The notes beneath the pieces were generated by a model, which was not told where the DNA came from, ran no database searches, and saw only the letters and a list, made by a program, of their open reading frames with translations. Below, piece after piece: positions 1-10,246 of a DNA stretch of 64,000 nt. The translations under genes were made by a program, and so were the position numbers. This DNA comes from Granulicella rosea (lineage in GTDB: Bacteria > Acidobacteriota > Terriglobia > Terriglobales > Acidobacteriaceae), in the NCBI RefSeq assembly GCF_900188085.1, contig NZ_FZOU01000007.1, positions 208,074 through 272,073 on the forward strand. Direction: 5' to 3'. Positions within the stretch are counted from its first letter, which is position 1. Every line of letters starts with the position of its first letter.

Positions 1-553
1 CGTCGGCCTGCTCTTCCTCGGCGACTCCATCACCGACTTCTGGCCCCGTCGCGGCGAGTATAGCTGGCTGAAATTCGCGCCCTACAATCCTGCCGATTTC
101 GGCGTCAGCGGCGACCGCACCGAGCATCTGCTCTGGCGCATCACCAACGGCGAGCTCGAAGGCATTCACCCAAAGGTGACCGTCATCATGATCGGCACGA
201 ACAACATCGGCCAGCTCGGCACGGAAGACCCCGCATGGGCCGCAGCCGGCGTCAAAAAGATCGTCGACACGGTCCAGCAGAAGCTGCCGCAGACCAAGAT
301 CCTGCTGCTCGCCGTCTTCCCCCGCGACCTGGCGGGCAGCAAGCGCCGCGCCGACATCGCCGCCATCAACGCCATCCTGTCGAAGTTCGACAACGGCACG
401 AGCATCCGCTACCTCGACATCGGCGGCGTCTTCCTCGACTCCACCGGCGAGATCCCAAAAGACGTCATGCCCGACAAGCTGCACCCCACCGCCAAGGGTT
501 ATGACCTCTGGTTCAACGCCATGCAGCCGCTGCTTGTGCAGATGATGAAGTAG
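1..553 (+). CDS. SGNH/GDSL-family hydrolase, C-terminal part (5' end outside window)
   Basis: The reading frame is open from base 2, so the start lies upstream of the window. Three SGNH blocks are visible: GDSIT near the edge (block I, nucleophile Ser), GTNN (block III, the usual GxND region, whose Asn helps form the oxyanion hole) and DKLHPTAKGY near the end (block V, catalytic Asp and His). The spacing resembles the platelet-activating-factor acetylhydrolase IB / esterase-like branch. It probably removes acetyl or other acyl groups from carbohydrate or lipid substrates. The substrate and any signal peptide cannot be judged from this fragment. It ends TGATGAAGTAG, and the next gene begins about 105 bases downstream in the same direction. 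Confidence 0.85.
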   Translation, partial: VGLLFLGDSITDFWPRRGEYSWLKFAPYNPADFGVSGDRTEHLLWRITNGELEGIHPKVTVIMIGTNNIGQLGTEDPAWAAAGVKKIVDTVQQKLPQTKILLLAVFPRDLAGSKRRADIAAINAILSKFDNGTSIRYLDIGGVFLDSTGEIPKDVMPDKLHPTAKGYDLWFNAMQPLLVQMMK

Positions 554-659
554 CGCGCATGCTCGGGCGCCCGAACCTTCGCGACCTTGCGAAGGTTGGC
601 ATGTAAGCCACAACAACCGTCACCGGAGGCCGCCGATACCGGTCTCTCCGAAGGCCAAC

Positions 660-2234
660 ATGACCCGCCATCCGTTTCTCGCCGTCGTGGCCGCAGCCCT
701 GGCCGTCGTCCTTTCCCGGACAGCTCCCGCGCAGGACTCCGAGCCCTACACCCTCAAGGTGCAGTCCCAGATCGTCGTGCTCGACGTCGTCGTCACCGAC
801 AAGCATGGCGCGCTCGTCCAGAACCTGACCAAAGACGACTTCGAAGTGCTTGAAAACAAGCTGCCGCAGCCCATTCGCACCGTCGAACACACGACGCCTC
901 CGCCGCCCTCGAAGGCGCCGGTTGCCATCGAATCCACCGCCGACCTCGACCGTCTGGAGCCGAACGCGCCTGTCAGCATCATCGTCCTCGACGAGATGAA
1001 TACTCGGTTCGAAGACGAGGAGTTCGCCCGCTACTCCCTCAAGCGCTACCTGAACGGTCTGGGCGAGACCCTCTCGCAGCCTGCCATGCTCATCGCCGTG
1101 AATACCGACCATCTCATGGTCCTGCGCGATTACACCACCTCGCGCGCCGCGCTGCTCTCCGCCCTCGAACACCACCTCGCGGCCTTTCCCTGGAACCTGC
1201 AGAGCGGCGCACGCGCCGGCGAGCGCTTCAACGCCGCCTTCGCCTCGCTCATGGAGATCGCCGAGGCGACCTCCGGCCACGCTGGCCACAAGAACATGGT
1301 CTGGATCGGTCGCGGCTTCCCCAGCATCGACATGCAGACCCTCCCGCCCGATTTCGAGGACAGCCTCAAGGACGAGATCCAGACCTGCACCAACCTGCTC
1401 CGCGACGCACGCGTCACCCTCTACACCGTCGACCCCGCGGGCATCACCGTCCAGCCCCAGGCGGTCGACGCCGACGGCTTCGAGCTCGACCCCTTCGGCG
1501 GCCAGGTCAACTTCAACGACATGGCCAGGGCGACCGGCGGACGCACCTTTCACAACCGCAACGACGTCGACGCCCTCATCGGAGACAGCATCCGCGACGG
1601 CTCCGACTTCTACACGCTCTCGTACACGCCCTCCAACATCGCGGCGGACGAGAAGCCCTTCCGCAGCATCCGCGTCGTCATGAAGGATAAAGACCTTCGC
1701 GCCACGACGCGCGCCGGCTACTACGCTCAGCCCCCGATCGCGGCCGCTCTGCCCGCCAACCCGCTCGACCCCGCATCGGCCGCGTCCTCGAAGAGCTCAC
1801 GCCGCCTCATCTTCGACCTCCAACTGGCCGGCGCCGGAACCATGGTCTACGACGGCCTGCCCTTCACCATCGCGCGCAACGCGGACAAGCCGAACAACTT
1901 CGAGCTTCTTCTCTCACCCTCGAAAATCGCATGGAAGACGGACGATGCAGGCAAGCTGACGGCGAACATCGTGCTATTCGTCGAGAGCTTCGACCGCAAA
2001 GGCAAGCTGCTGCAGCGCACCGCCGACACCTTCCACCTCAACCGGCCGGACGGCGCGAACGACAAGGAGATTCGCCTGTCGGCCAGCATCCCAACCGCAA
2101 CGCCCGCCGCACGCCTGCGCTTCGTCCTGCGCGTCGAGGCCGACGGCAGGATGGGCGCGAATAACTTCTACCTCGTCGATCCAGCCACGCTGGACGACCC
2201 GGCCACGGGCATGAACCGCAAGATCAAGAAGTAG
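660..2234 (+). CDS. Secreted VWFA-related acidobacterial protein
   Basis: The protein has 524 residues and a clear signal peptide (about residues 1-25, ending APAQ). An N-terminal beta-rich segment with VVTDKHGALVQNLTKDDFEV is typical of the acidobacterial VWFA-related family, followed by a von Willebrand A fold in which IIVLDEMNTRF replaces the classical DxSxS metal motif. The C-terminal third looks like an extra beta domain. The family is greatly expanded in Acidobacteria, and its role is unknown beyond export and presumed protein or ligand binding. An AAGG ribosome-binding site precedes the ATG by six bases. Three further members (306 to about 312 aa) lie near 42-43.7 kb or are similar in design, but this one is much longer and stands alone. 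Confidence 0.85.
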   Translation: MTRHPFLAVVAAALAVVLSRTAPAQDSEPYTLKVQSQIVVLDVVVTDKHGALVQNLTKDDFEVLENKLPQPIRTVEHTTPPPPSKAPVAIESTADLDRLEPNAPVSIIVLDEMNTRFEDEEFARYSLKRYLNGLGETLSQPAMLIAVNTDHLMVLRDYTTSRAALLSALEHHLAAFPWNLQSGARAGERFNAAFASLMEIAEATSGHAGHKNMVWIGRGFPSIDMQTLPPDFEDSLKDEIQTCTNLLRDARVTLYTVDPAGITVQPQAVDADGFELDPFGGQVNFNDMARATGGRTFHNRNDVDALIGDSIRDGSDFYTLSYTPSNIAADEKPFRSIRVVMKDKDLRATTRAGYYAQPPIAAALPANPLDPASAASSKSSRRLIFDLQLAGAGTMVYDGLPFTIARNADKPNNFELLLSPSKIAWKTDDAGKLTANIVLFVESFDRKGKLLQRTADTFHLNRPDGANDKEIRLSASIPTATPAARLRFVLRVEADGRMGANNFYLVDPATLDDPATGMNRKIKK

Positions 2235-2283
2235 CCTTCCGCCGCGAACTGAAGATGCATTGTGCCTTTTCGTTGCTGCGAAG

Positions 2284-2311
2284 AAAAGCCAGGGCGTAAG
2301 CCCTGGCTTTT
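2284..2311. terminator. Intrinsic terminator between convergent genes
   Basis: An 11-bp perfect stem (AAAAGCCAGGG / CCCTGGCTTTT) with the six-base loop CGTAAG. The stem starts with A and ends with T runs, so it can act in both directions. It lies between the 3' ends of the VWFA gene and aspS. Confidence 0.75.
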
Positions 2312-2334
2312 CACTCGGTATCCCCAAAATGCTG

Positions 2335-2377
2335 GTCATCCTGAGCGTAGCGCAGCGAAGTCGAAGGACCTGCTTTT
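2335..2377. repeat. Dispersed repeat A (single arm)
   Basis: One arm of the GTCATCCTGAGCG...GAAGGACCTGC element that recurs about eleven times in this window. Here it sits between the terminator and the end of aspS, without an obvious second arm. Confidence 0.7.
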
Positions 2378-2428
2378 GCTTTTGTCGTTGCTTGTTTCGC
2401 CGTGCGCCATCGCGTAAACGGCCCCAGC

Positions 2429-4252
<1,824 letters not shown>

Positions 4253-4261
4253 AATCCTTCT

Positions 4262-4267
4262 ATTGTA
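4262..4267 (-). promoter_or_regulatory. Possible -10 box of aspS
   Basis: TACAAT, read on the minus strand, lies about 10 bases before the GTG start of aspS. No convincing -35 hexamer is seen. If real, the transcript would have a very short leader or none. Confidence 0.3.
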
Positions 4268-4360
4268 CGGAAGACTGCCCGTCGACGGTGAAGACGGGCT
4301 TCGCTCTCTGCAAAACCTCTTAAACTATCTGGCGGAAAGTCGACCAAAAGGGTCGAGCTG

Positions 4361-4963
4361 CTACGCTGGCCAGCGAAAGTGTCCCTTAGCCCGATGAGTG
4401 CGGAAGGCGGCGAGCTCGATCTCCTGCGCGCCGCCGCCGATATTATGCACCACGCGGGTGTCGCGGCCGTTCGCGGCGACGACCACGGCGACGTGCGGCA
4501 GGCGCGCGTCCAGCAGCCAGGTGACGATGTCGCCGACCTCCAGCGGCTTCGGAAACGCGTTGCCGTCGGTCGGCGCGGAGGCGGACCAGAGAGCCGAGCC
4601 CTTGCGCCGCCAGAAGGTTTCGAGGTTCAGCACGCGGCGGTGGTCGATGTTCGGGTCTGGGTGCTGCATCGCCCATGTTCTGGGGTAGGCGCTGAAGTTT
4701 GCGGCCATATCCTCATGGACGAGCCGCTGCAGATCCAGCCCCAGTCCATCGCGCGCCGCACGCACGATCACATCGGCGCAGACGCCGGTCGAACGCGGCA
4801 CGTCGCCCAACGGGTACGGGATACGGATGTAGCTTGGATCGTAGCCGGTAGTGACACCAAGCTGGCTGCGCGCAGCCTGCGCCAGCCGCTCGCTCCGGTC
4901 GTGTTGCACGGTGGCGGAGATGAGGGTAGCGGCAGCGCCGCCGAGGAAGGTTCTGCGCAGCAT
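4361..4963 (-). CDS. DUF1287 family exported protein
   Basis: A 200-residue protein. The N-terminus MLRRTFLGGAAATL resembles a short signal sequence (two arginines, hydrophobic stretch). The conserved core STGVCADVIVRAARDG contains the invariant Cys and Asp, followed by DVTW-like (EVGDIVTWLLD) and HVAVVV...VVHNIGGG segments. These match DUF1287, a family related in fold to NlpC/P60 papain-like hydrolases; the Cys in TGVCADV and the His in LPHVAV would be the catalytic pair. A cell-wall peptidase or amidase role is an inference. The flanking genes give no functional hint. Confidence 0.8.
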   Translation of the reverse strand: MLRRTFLGGAAATLISATVQHDRSERLAQAARSQLGVTTGYDPSYIRIPYPLGDVPRSTGVCADVIVRAARDGLGLDLQRLVHEDMAANFSAYPRTWAMQHPDPNIDHRRVLNLETFWRRKGSALWSASAPTDGNAFPKPLEVGDIVTWLLDARLPHVAVVVAANGRDTRVVHNIGGGAQEIELAAFRTHRAKGHFRWPA

Positions 4964-5062
4964 CAGGCGTCGCTCCAGGGGAGATGCCTACTTGGACACC
5001 GGTGCAGCGCACTCCGTTCCAACCATGACCTTCAAGAGTGTTGCTGCCATGTCTTCGAGAGC

Positions 5063-5097
5063 TTTGAGCTATACAGCTGACAGCTCTCAATCCAAGC
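5063..5097. repeat. Dispersed repeat D (AGCTGACAGCTC-type palindrome)
   Basis: GAGAGCTTTGAGCTATACAG and CTGACAGCTCTC form a loose inverted repeat. Similar AGCTTACAGCT text recurs at about 13857, 34130 and 37486. Confidence 0.4.
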
Positions 5098-5109
5098 CTT
5101 CAGCACCGT

Positions 5110-5547
5110 CTACGCCTGCTCGATCAGCTGCTTCGAAGGCGCATACGCGACCTTCCAGCTTGAGTAGCAGCCCAGCATCCCGCAGGCCGCGCACCGCGCG
5201 CCGACGTAGAGCCAGCGAATCTCGCCATCTTCATACAGCGAAAAGCCGACGCCCACATTGGCGACGGCTCCCTCGCACTCGACGCACTCCCACGCTTCGA
5301 GTGTGGCGTCTTCGAGGTAGTCCTCGCTGTCGCAGAGGAAGTGCTCTTCGCCGCAACGGGCGCAGATCCGCTGCGCGCAGCCCTCATCCTCGTCGGCCAG
5401 CAGGGAAAAGGCGGTACCGCCGCACTTGCACGTCGACAGGCGGAAGAGGTCCGTCTTGTAGCTTTTGGCGGAGTACGCTTCGAGAAAACCGCCGATATCC
5501 TGCGGCTCGCTGCCGACCCACCACGTTCCTGACTTGTCGATCGCCAT
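5110..5547 (-). CDS. Hypothetical Cys-rich (zinc-ribbon-like) protein
   Basis: A 145-residue cytoplasmic protein with no signal peptide. It carries four cysteine clusters: CKCGG, CARCGEEHFLC, CVECEG and CAACGMLGC. This is consistent with one or two structural zinc ribbons. The rest is acidic with a high content of Glu and Asp. I do not recognise a named family. It lies 18 bases downstream of the preceding acetamidase-like gene on the same strand, so the two may be co-transcribed. A regulatory or nucleic-acid-binding role is possible but unsupported. Confidence 0.7.
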   Translation of the reverse strand: MAIDKSGTWWVGSEPQDIGGFLEAYSAKSYKTDLFRLSTCKCGGTAFSLLADEDEGCAQRICARCGEEHFLCDSEDYLEDATLEAWECVECEGAVANVGVGFSLYEDGEIRWLYVGARCAACGMLGCYSSWKVAYAPSKQLIEQA

Positions 5548-5565
5548 GCTGAAATCCTAGCAAAG

Positions 5566-6774
5566 CTACTTTCCCGCAAAGTCCTTCTTCCGAATCAGCG
5601 CGTGGACACCCTTGGTCCGGTCGACCACCTGCGATACCTCGAAGTCGGTCGCGGCGGAGAGATACGCCATCGCCTCGGCGCGGGTCATGCCGTGGTTCAG
5701 GCTCAGGTAGTCGATCGCGTTGCGGACGGCCTTCTTCATGGCCTCGTTCAGGTCCGGGTCCAGGCCGATGGCGATCCAGTAGTCGGGCGTCTCGGCGAAG
5801 GGTCCGGCGATGGGTTTGGACGAAGGATAGCCCGGCGCGCCCGGCTTCAGCACCGTCAGGCGCATGGTCGCGCGGACGGAACCTTCGACGGCGGTCAGCG
5901 AGACCTCGCCGTTGCCCTGGGCGAAGTGCGGGTCGGCGACGAAGAGCTTCGCGCCCTTCACCTGCACCGGCAGGTAGAGCGTCGTGCCGGCGACGAGGGA
6001 GTGAATGTCGAGATTGCCCCCGAAGGCGCTGGGCGGAATGGAGTTCGTCCGGCCCTCCGCTGCGGGCGCTACGCCGACGGTGCCGAGAAACGGGTTAGCC
6101 GGAAAGCTCACCGGTTTGCCCTGAGCGGTAGGGAAGACTGCCGTCAGCTTGCCGTTCACGAGCTTCAGCGGCACGAACTGCGAGTTGTTGTGGAACTTCT
6201 CCGGCTGCGCGGCGCTGGCGTCGGCGTCGGGCGCGGGCGTCTCGGGAAACTCGCCCGGCAGCGCGCCCTTGCCGTGGCGGGTGCTGATGACCCCGTAAGG
6301 AACGCGCGGGGTGAACTGGAGGAAGTCGATCTTCAGCAGGTCGCCCGGTTCGGCGCCCGCGACCTCGACCGGGCCGAGGACGATGTGCGGGCCGTCCTTG
6401 ACGAAGTCGTGCGTCAGGCTGGATTGCGTGATCGCCTCGGCATCCTTCAGAACGCCGCCAGCCGGCACGCCAAAGCCGCCGAAGAATTTAACCGCGTCGC
6501 GCCCCTGATCTTCGAGCAGACCCTCGTGCGAGAGCGTGTCGAAGGTGACGATGGAGCCCGACGGCACGGTCAGGACAGGGTCGGAGGCGCCGTTCGGCAG
6601 GTAGCCCCAGCGGATCGTCTCCGGCGTGACCGGGACGTAGAAGGCCGCGCCGGTGTGCAGGGCGGCGGGGGCTGGACCGGCCTTGGTCGCCAGCGGCTGC
6701 AGGATGGCGGGCTGCTGTGCGGCGGCTGCAGCGCTTAGAACTGTGGCTGCAAAAAAGCAGAGCGAGCGAATCAT
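5566..6774 (-). CDS. Exported acetamidase/formamidase family protein
   Basis: About 402 residues from the ATG at 6774, which has GAGGA eight bases upstream; a TTG five codons earlier is less likely. The N-terminus MIRSLCFFAATVLSAAAAAQ is a clear signal peptide. The body matches the FmdA/AmdA acetamidase-formamidase fold: GSIVTFDTLSHEG near residue 70, HIVLGPVEVAGAEPGD near residue 135, the Asp-rich FVADPHFAQGNGEVSLTAVE near residue 280 and a C-terminal segment with YLSAATDFEVSQVVD. Cytoplasmic homologues hydrolyse formamide or short aliphatic amides to ammonia. Here the enzyme appears to be exported, so it may release ammonia outside the inner membrane. Confidence 0.85.
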   Translation of the reverse strand: MIRSLCFFAATVLSAAAAAQQPAILQPLATKAGPAPAALHTGAAFYVPVTPETIRWGYLPNGASDPVLTVPSGSIVTFDTLSHEGLLEDQGRDAVKFFGGFGVPAGGVLKDAEAITQSSLTHDFVKDGPHIVLGPVEVAGAEPGDLLKIDFLQFTPRVPYGVISTRHGKGALPGEFPETPAPDADASAAQPEKFHNNSQFVPLKLVNGKLTAVFPTAQGKPVSFPANPFLGTVGVAPAAEGRTNSIPPSAFGGNLDIHSLVAGTTLYLPVQVKGAKLFVADPHFAQGNGEVSLTAVEGSVRATMRLTVLKPGAPGYPSSKPIAGPFAETPDYWIAIGLDPDLNEAMKKAVRNAIDYLSLNHGMTRAEAMAYLSAATDFEVSQVVDRTKGVHALIRKKDFAGK

Positions 6775-6814
6775 CGAGGAGTTCCTCAAGAAGCAGATAG
6801 CGACTGCGTCCTGC

Positions 6815-6967
6815 TTAAGGGCACGGCTTCAGCCGTGCCAGACAGAGCGCATTTGTAGTTGGGCTTCAGCCCCCGAGGTACGCTCTGGCGGCTGCGAAAT
6901 CGCACCTCAGAGGCTAAAGCCGCCAGGCGGGTCGGTTCTTGTGGCACGGCTAAAGCCGTGCCCTTAA
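6815..6967. repeat. Dispersed repeat B, compound palindrome
   Basis: The outer arms TTAAGGGCACGGCTTCAGCC and GGCACGGCTAAAGCCGTGCC...TTAA are inverted copies, and each arm is itself a palindrome. Inner units GGGCTTCAGCCCCCGAGGTA and GGCTAAAGCC lie between. Related copies are found inside the DNA ligase gene (17536-17606) and at 39214-39242. Confidence 0.8.
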
Positions 6968-6995
6968 ACAAGAACCTTGCCAGACGGTGAAGCTG

Positions 6996-7913
6996 CTATG
7001 GCTTTGGCGCAACCACCACGGCAGCCTTCGCCGCCTGCTCCTTCATCACCGCATAGAACATCGCCTCTTCGATATCGATCTCGTGGTGGCAGGTGTATTT
7101 GTCGATGAACGGATTCGGCCCGCCGGGCGTCAGCTTTTCGTACTTCTCGATCATCCCGTACTGCGACGGGTGGTCGCCCAGCATCACGTCGCAGGGCATC
7201 GCATGGACGACCGGGAAGGTCCGGCCGAACTCCGCCGCCACCTCGGGCGTAATCGTGTTCGGCGAGCGCAAGCTGCAGCCGAAGACGACATGGTAGGTCT
7301 TGCCGTTCTCCACCTCGTCGGTCGTGAAGGCGGTGCAGCCGTGGGTGTGGCCGGCGACCAGGTGCGCGGTCAGGACCGTGCCGCCCAGCTCCACCGTGTC
7401 GCCGTCGTGGAAGATGCGGTCGATGGGGTGCTCCTTGCCCTCGGGCTTCATCGCCTTCAGCGCGGGCACATCCTCGGCCATGACCTCGACCAGCGCGCCG
7501 CCGGTGTCGTCCTTCATCATGGCGTCGCCTTCCATGTGGTCGCCGTGGGCGTGGTTGCCGAGGATGATTTTGATATCCGACACCTTATACCCCAGCTCCT
7601 TCACCGACTTTTCGATCACCGGCACGTTGCGCTCGTAGGTGGTGTCGATCAGGATGTCGCCCTTCGGGGTAACGATCAGGAACGAGCTAAGCGTCTTCGT
7701 TCCAACGTAATAGATGTTGCCGATGATGTGATGCGGAGGGAACTGCGCCTCCTGCTCGGCGGCCGTGCCCATGTTGCGGGTGACGATGCCGAGCGGAGTC
7801 CAGTCCTTGCCGTCGACGGTTACGGTCGGGTGGTCGGGCATCTTGTAGGCCTGGGCGGGGAGCATCGCGGAAGCAGCGAAAAGGGCAAGCGAGAGCGTAA
7901 GCGTCTTCTTCAC
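6996..7913 (-). CDS. Subclass B3 metallo-beta-lactamase
   Basis: A 305-residue periplasmic zinc hydrolase with signal peptide MKKTLTLSLALFAASAMLPAQA. The metal ligands are all present: HAHGDH at residues 121-126 (His, His, Asp, His of the B3 zinc sites), His189 in the GHTHGCT loop, and His248 in GDHPSQYGM. GCSLRSPN near residue 213 corresponds to the Ser-rich segment that replaces the B1/B2 zinc-binding Cys. Family members hydrolyse penicillins, cephalosporins and carbapenems, and such chromosomal enzymes are common in soil bacteria. No regulator or peptidoglycan gene adjoins it, so it is likely intrinsic and not recently acquired. Confidence 0.92.
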   Translation of the reverse strand: MKKTLTLSLALFAASAMLPAQAYKMPDHPTVTVDGKDWTPLGIVTRNMGTAAEQEAQFPPHHIIGNIYYVGTKTLSSFLIVTPKGDILIDTTYERNVPVIEKSVKELGYKVSDIKIILGNHAHGDHMEGDAMMKDDTGGALVEVMAEDVPALKAMKPEGKEHPIDRIFHDGDTVELGGTVLTAHLVAGHTHGCTAFTTDEVENGKTYHVVFGCSLRSPNTITPEVAAEFGRTFPVVHAMPCDVMLGDHPSQYGMIEKYEKLTPGGPNPFIDKYTCHHEIDIEEAMFYAVMKEQAAKAAVVVAPKP

Positions 7914-7977
7914 ATCGTCTCCAAGTGGAACGGAAGTGGGGTGCGCAAGCCGGGAAATTTTATCGACGGGGATAGCG

Positions 7978-8634
7978 CTAAGGTAGCATGAACATCCGGA
8001 TCGCGGCGACTCCGGCGGCGCCGGCAGCCATGCACTCGGCCGCGTTGGCCCCGGTCACGCCGCCCAGCGCCAGCACCGGGAGCGGCCACGCCATGCGGCA
8101 GGCCTGTTCGAGCGCCGCCAGCCCCACGCCCGGCTGCACCTGCTCGCCCTGCACCGTCTTGCCGTAGACCGGGCCGTAGAGCGCCGCCGTCACCCCCCAC
8201 CGCCGCGCCCGCATCACCTCCTGCGTCGTATGGCAGGAGACGGTGATGACGGGTTCCGCCAGACCGGCCTGGCGGAACCGCATCCGGACGGCCTCGGGAG
8301 TCACCTGCGCGTGCGAGGTCAGGTGTACGCCATCGGCGCCGATAGAGAGAGCAGCACTGAGATCGTTGTCGACATTGACCAGGAGCCGCGTATGCCTGCC
8401 GCCAGCCCGAATTGCCGCCAGTACACTCTTCCCGAGATGGACGATCTCGTCGGGCCGGAGATCCTTCTCGCGCAACTGGATAAAGTCGACGGGCCCTCCG
8501 GCGACGCCTTCGCCCCTCGCCAGCTCGCCACATCGCCGGACCAGCTCAGCCTGCCCTTCGTTCCCGCGCGGAAGCCTCCGCAGGGCGTACTTTGGGGAAA
8601 AGAGGCTCCTGTCCGTAATGGCGTAGCGCAGCAC
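7978..8634 (-). CDS. thiE: Thiamine phosphate synthase (ThiE/TenI-like)
   Basis: A TIM-barrel protein of about 218 residues from the GTG at 8634 (LRYAITDRSLF). The ThiE/TenI signature is clear: QLREKDL (phosphate and substrate contact), LLVNVDNDLSAALSIGADGV, VHLTS, GPVYGKT and LALGGVTGANAAECMAAGAA. ThiE joins HMP diphosphate to thiazole phosphate to give thiamine phosphate. No other thi gene and no TPP riboswitch are seen here, so a TenI-like or stand-alone role remains open. The frame stays open to an ATG at 8757, but the extra 41 residues look non-coding and would overlap the leader of the divergent sthA. Confidence 0.8.
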   Translation of the reverse strand: MLRYAITDRSLFSPKYALRRLPRGNEGQAELVRRCGELARGEGVAGGPVDFIQLREKDLRPDEIVHLGKSVLAAIRAGGRHTRLLVNVDNDLSAALSIGADGVHLTSHAQVTPEAVRMRFRQAGLAEPVITVSCHTTQEVMRARRWGVTAALYGPVYGKTVQGEQVQPGVGLAALEQACRMAWPLPVLALGGVTGANAAECMAAGAAGVAAIRMFMLP

Positions 8635-8797
8635 GGCTCCAGTGTAGGGCTCCTGCGTCGTCCCGTACACGCCGATGTGGTAGTTTTTAGGCAGGATAAA
8701 CGGTTCAACCGCAGTCAATCCGGTCTTGCCGAGCATGTCTGAGAACCCGTCCAGCACGCCCGGGGCCGATCACCGAGAGATGGAAGATGCAAAGCGT

Positions 8798-10195
8798 ATG
8801 AGTACTGTTTACGATCTACTCGTCATCGGATCAGGGCCGGCCGGCCAGCGGGCCGCCATTTACGCCTCCAAACTTGGCAAGAAGGTCGCATTGGTGGAGA
8901 TGCGCGAGGTCGTCGGCGGCGCCTGCATCTCGACCGGCACCATCCCGTCCAAGACCATGCGCGAGGCCGTGCTGCACCTCTCCGGTTACAACTACAAGTC
9001 CATCTACGGCATGAACTACCGGGTGAAGGAGCGGATCACGATGGCCGACCTGGCCTTCCGGGTCCAGCACGTCATCAAGACCGAGATCGACGTCACCGAG
9101 GCCCAGCTCTCGCGCAACAACATCGAGATGCTGACCGGCGTGGCCAGCTTCGTCGACCCGACCCATGTCAAGGTGACCAACTCCAAGGGCTCGACCTTTT
9201 ACGAGGCGAAGAACATTCTGATCGCCACCGGCACCAAGCCGGCCAGCTCGCCCAAGGTGCCGATCAACGGCACGTCCATCATCAACTCCGACCTGGTGCT
9301 CGACCTCGTCAACCTGCCGAAGACCCTGATCGTGGTCGGCGGCGGCGTCATCGGCGTGGAGTACTGCTGCATGTTCGCGGCGCTCGGCGTACGCGTGACG
9401 CTGATCGAACGGCGCCCCCGGCTGCTCGAGTTCGCCGACCAGGAGATCATCGAGGCGCTGAGCTATCATCTGCGCGACTCCCGCGTAACCATGCGTCTGA
9501 ACGAGGGCGTGGACACGGTCGAGGAGATGCCCGACGGCACCGTCGTGGCGACGCTCGAGAGCAAGAAGAAGGTGCAGGGCGATGCGCTGCTCTACGCCGT
9601 CGGCCGCCAGGGCAACGTCGTCGAGCTGAACCTTGCCGCGGTGGGCGTCGAAGCGGACTCGCGCGGCCGCATCCCGGTCGACAAGGACTTTCGCACCAAG
9701 GTGCCCAATATCTTCGCCGTGGGCGACGTGATCGGCTTCCCGTCGCTGGCCTCGGTTTCGATGGAACAGGGCCGCATCGCCTCGGCGCGCGCCTTCGGCG
9801 ACGAGACCATCATCTCGAACCCCAGCTTCTACCCCTACGGCATCTACACGATCCCCGAGATTTCCTTTATCGGGAAGACGGAAGAGCAGCTCACCGAGGA
9901 AGACGTACCCTACGAGGTCGGCGTAGCGTACTATCGCGAGATCGCGCGCGGACAGATTCGCGGCGATACGACGGGCCGGTTGAAGCTCATCTTCCACCGG
10001 ACGACCCACCTGATTCTCGGCGTACACATTATCGGCGAGGGCGCGAGCGAGCTGCTGCACATCGGTCAGGCGGTCATGGCGCTGGGCGGAAAGCTGGACT
10101 ATTTCGTGGAGACGGTCTTCAACTATCCAACACTCGCGGAATGTTATAAAGTTGCGGCGTTCAACGGTTTGAACCGCGTGAGCAAATACGAGTAG
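8798..10195 (+). CDS. sthA: Soluble pyridine nucleotide transhydrogenase (Si-specific)
   Basis: A flavoprotein of about 465 residues from MSTVYDLLVIGSGPAG; in-frame ATGs at 8726 and 8780 are alternatives. It carries the FAD motif GSGPAGQRAA, the NAD(P) motif VVGGGVIGVEYCCMF and the second FAD segment FAVGDVIGFPSLASV. It is related to dihydrolipoamide dehydrogenase but has only one Cys in GGACISTGTIPSK in place of the redox-active CxxxxC, as is usual in SthA. The C-terminal ending ECYKVAAFNGLNRV also matches SthA. It moves hydride between NADPH and NAD+, balancing the pools in the cytoplasm. A ROK sugar kinase follows 51 bases downstream, suggesting a carbon/redox unit. Confidence 0.93.
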   Translation: MSTVYDLLVIGSGPAGQRAAIYASKLGKKVALVEMREVVGGACISTGTIPSKTMREAVLHLSGYNYKSIYGMNYRVKERITMADLAFRVQHVIKTEIDVTEAQLSRNNIEMLTGVASFVDPTHVKVTNSKGSTFYEAKNILIATGTKPASSPKVPINGTSIINSDLVLDLVNLPKTLIVVGGGVIGVEYCCMFAALGVRVTLIERRPRLLEFADQEIIEALSYHLRDSRVTMRLNEGVDTVEEMPDGTVVATLESKKKVQGDALLYAVGRQGNVVELNLAAVGVEADSRGRIPVDKDFRTKVPNIFAVGDVIGFPSLASVSMEQGRIASARAFGDETIISNPSFYPYGIYTIPEISFIGKTEEQLTEEDVPYEVGVAYYREIARGQIRGDTTGRLKLIFHRTTHLILGVHIIGEGASELLHIGQAVMALGGKLDYFVETVFNYPTLAECYKVAAFNGLNRVSKYE

Positions 10196-10246
10196 CAGGG
10201 CTCCACTTTTTTCGTGAAGCGGTGGCAACCGGAAGCGAGGCACAAG

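Noticed and set aside
7978..8757. A TPP riboswitch upstream of the ThiE-like gene
   Set aside because: No thi-box text was found, and the upstream region overlaps the leader of sthA.
8798..10195. Loss of one active-site cysteine in SthA as a defect
   Set aside because: A single Cys at this position is normal for soluble transhydrogenases, which do not use a redox disulphide.
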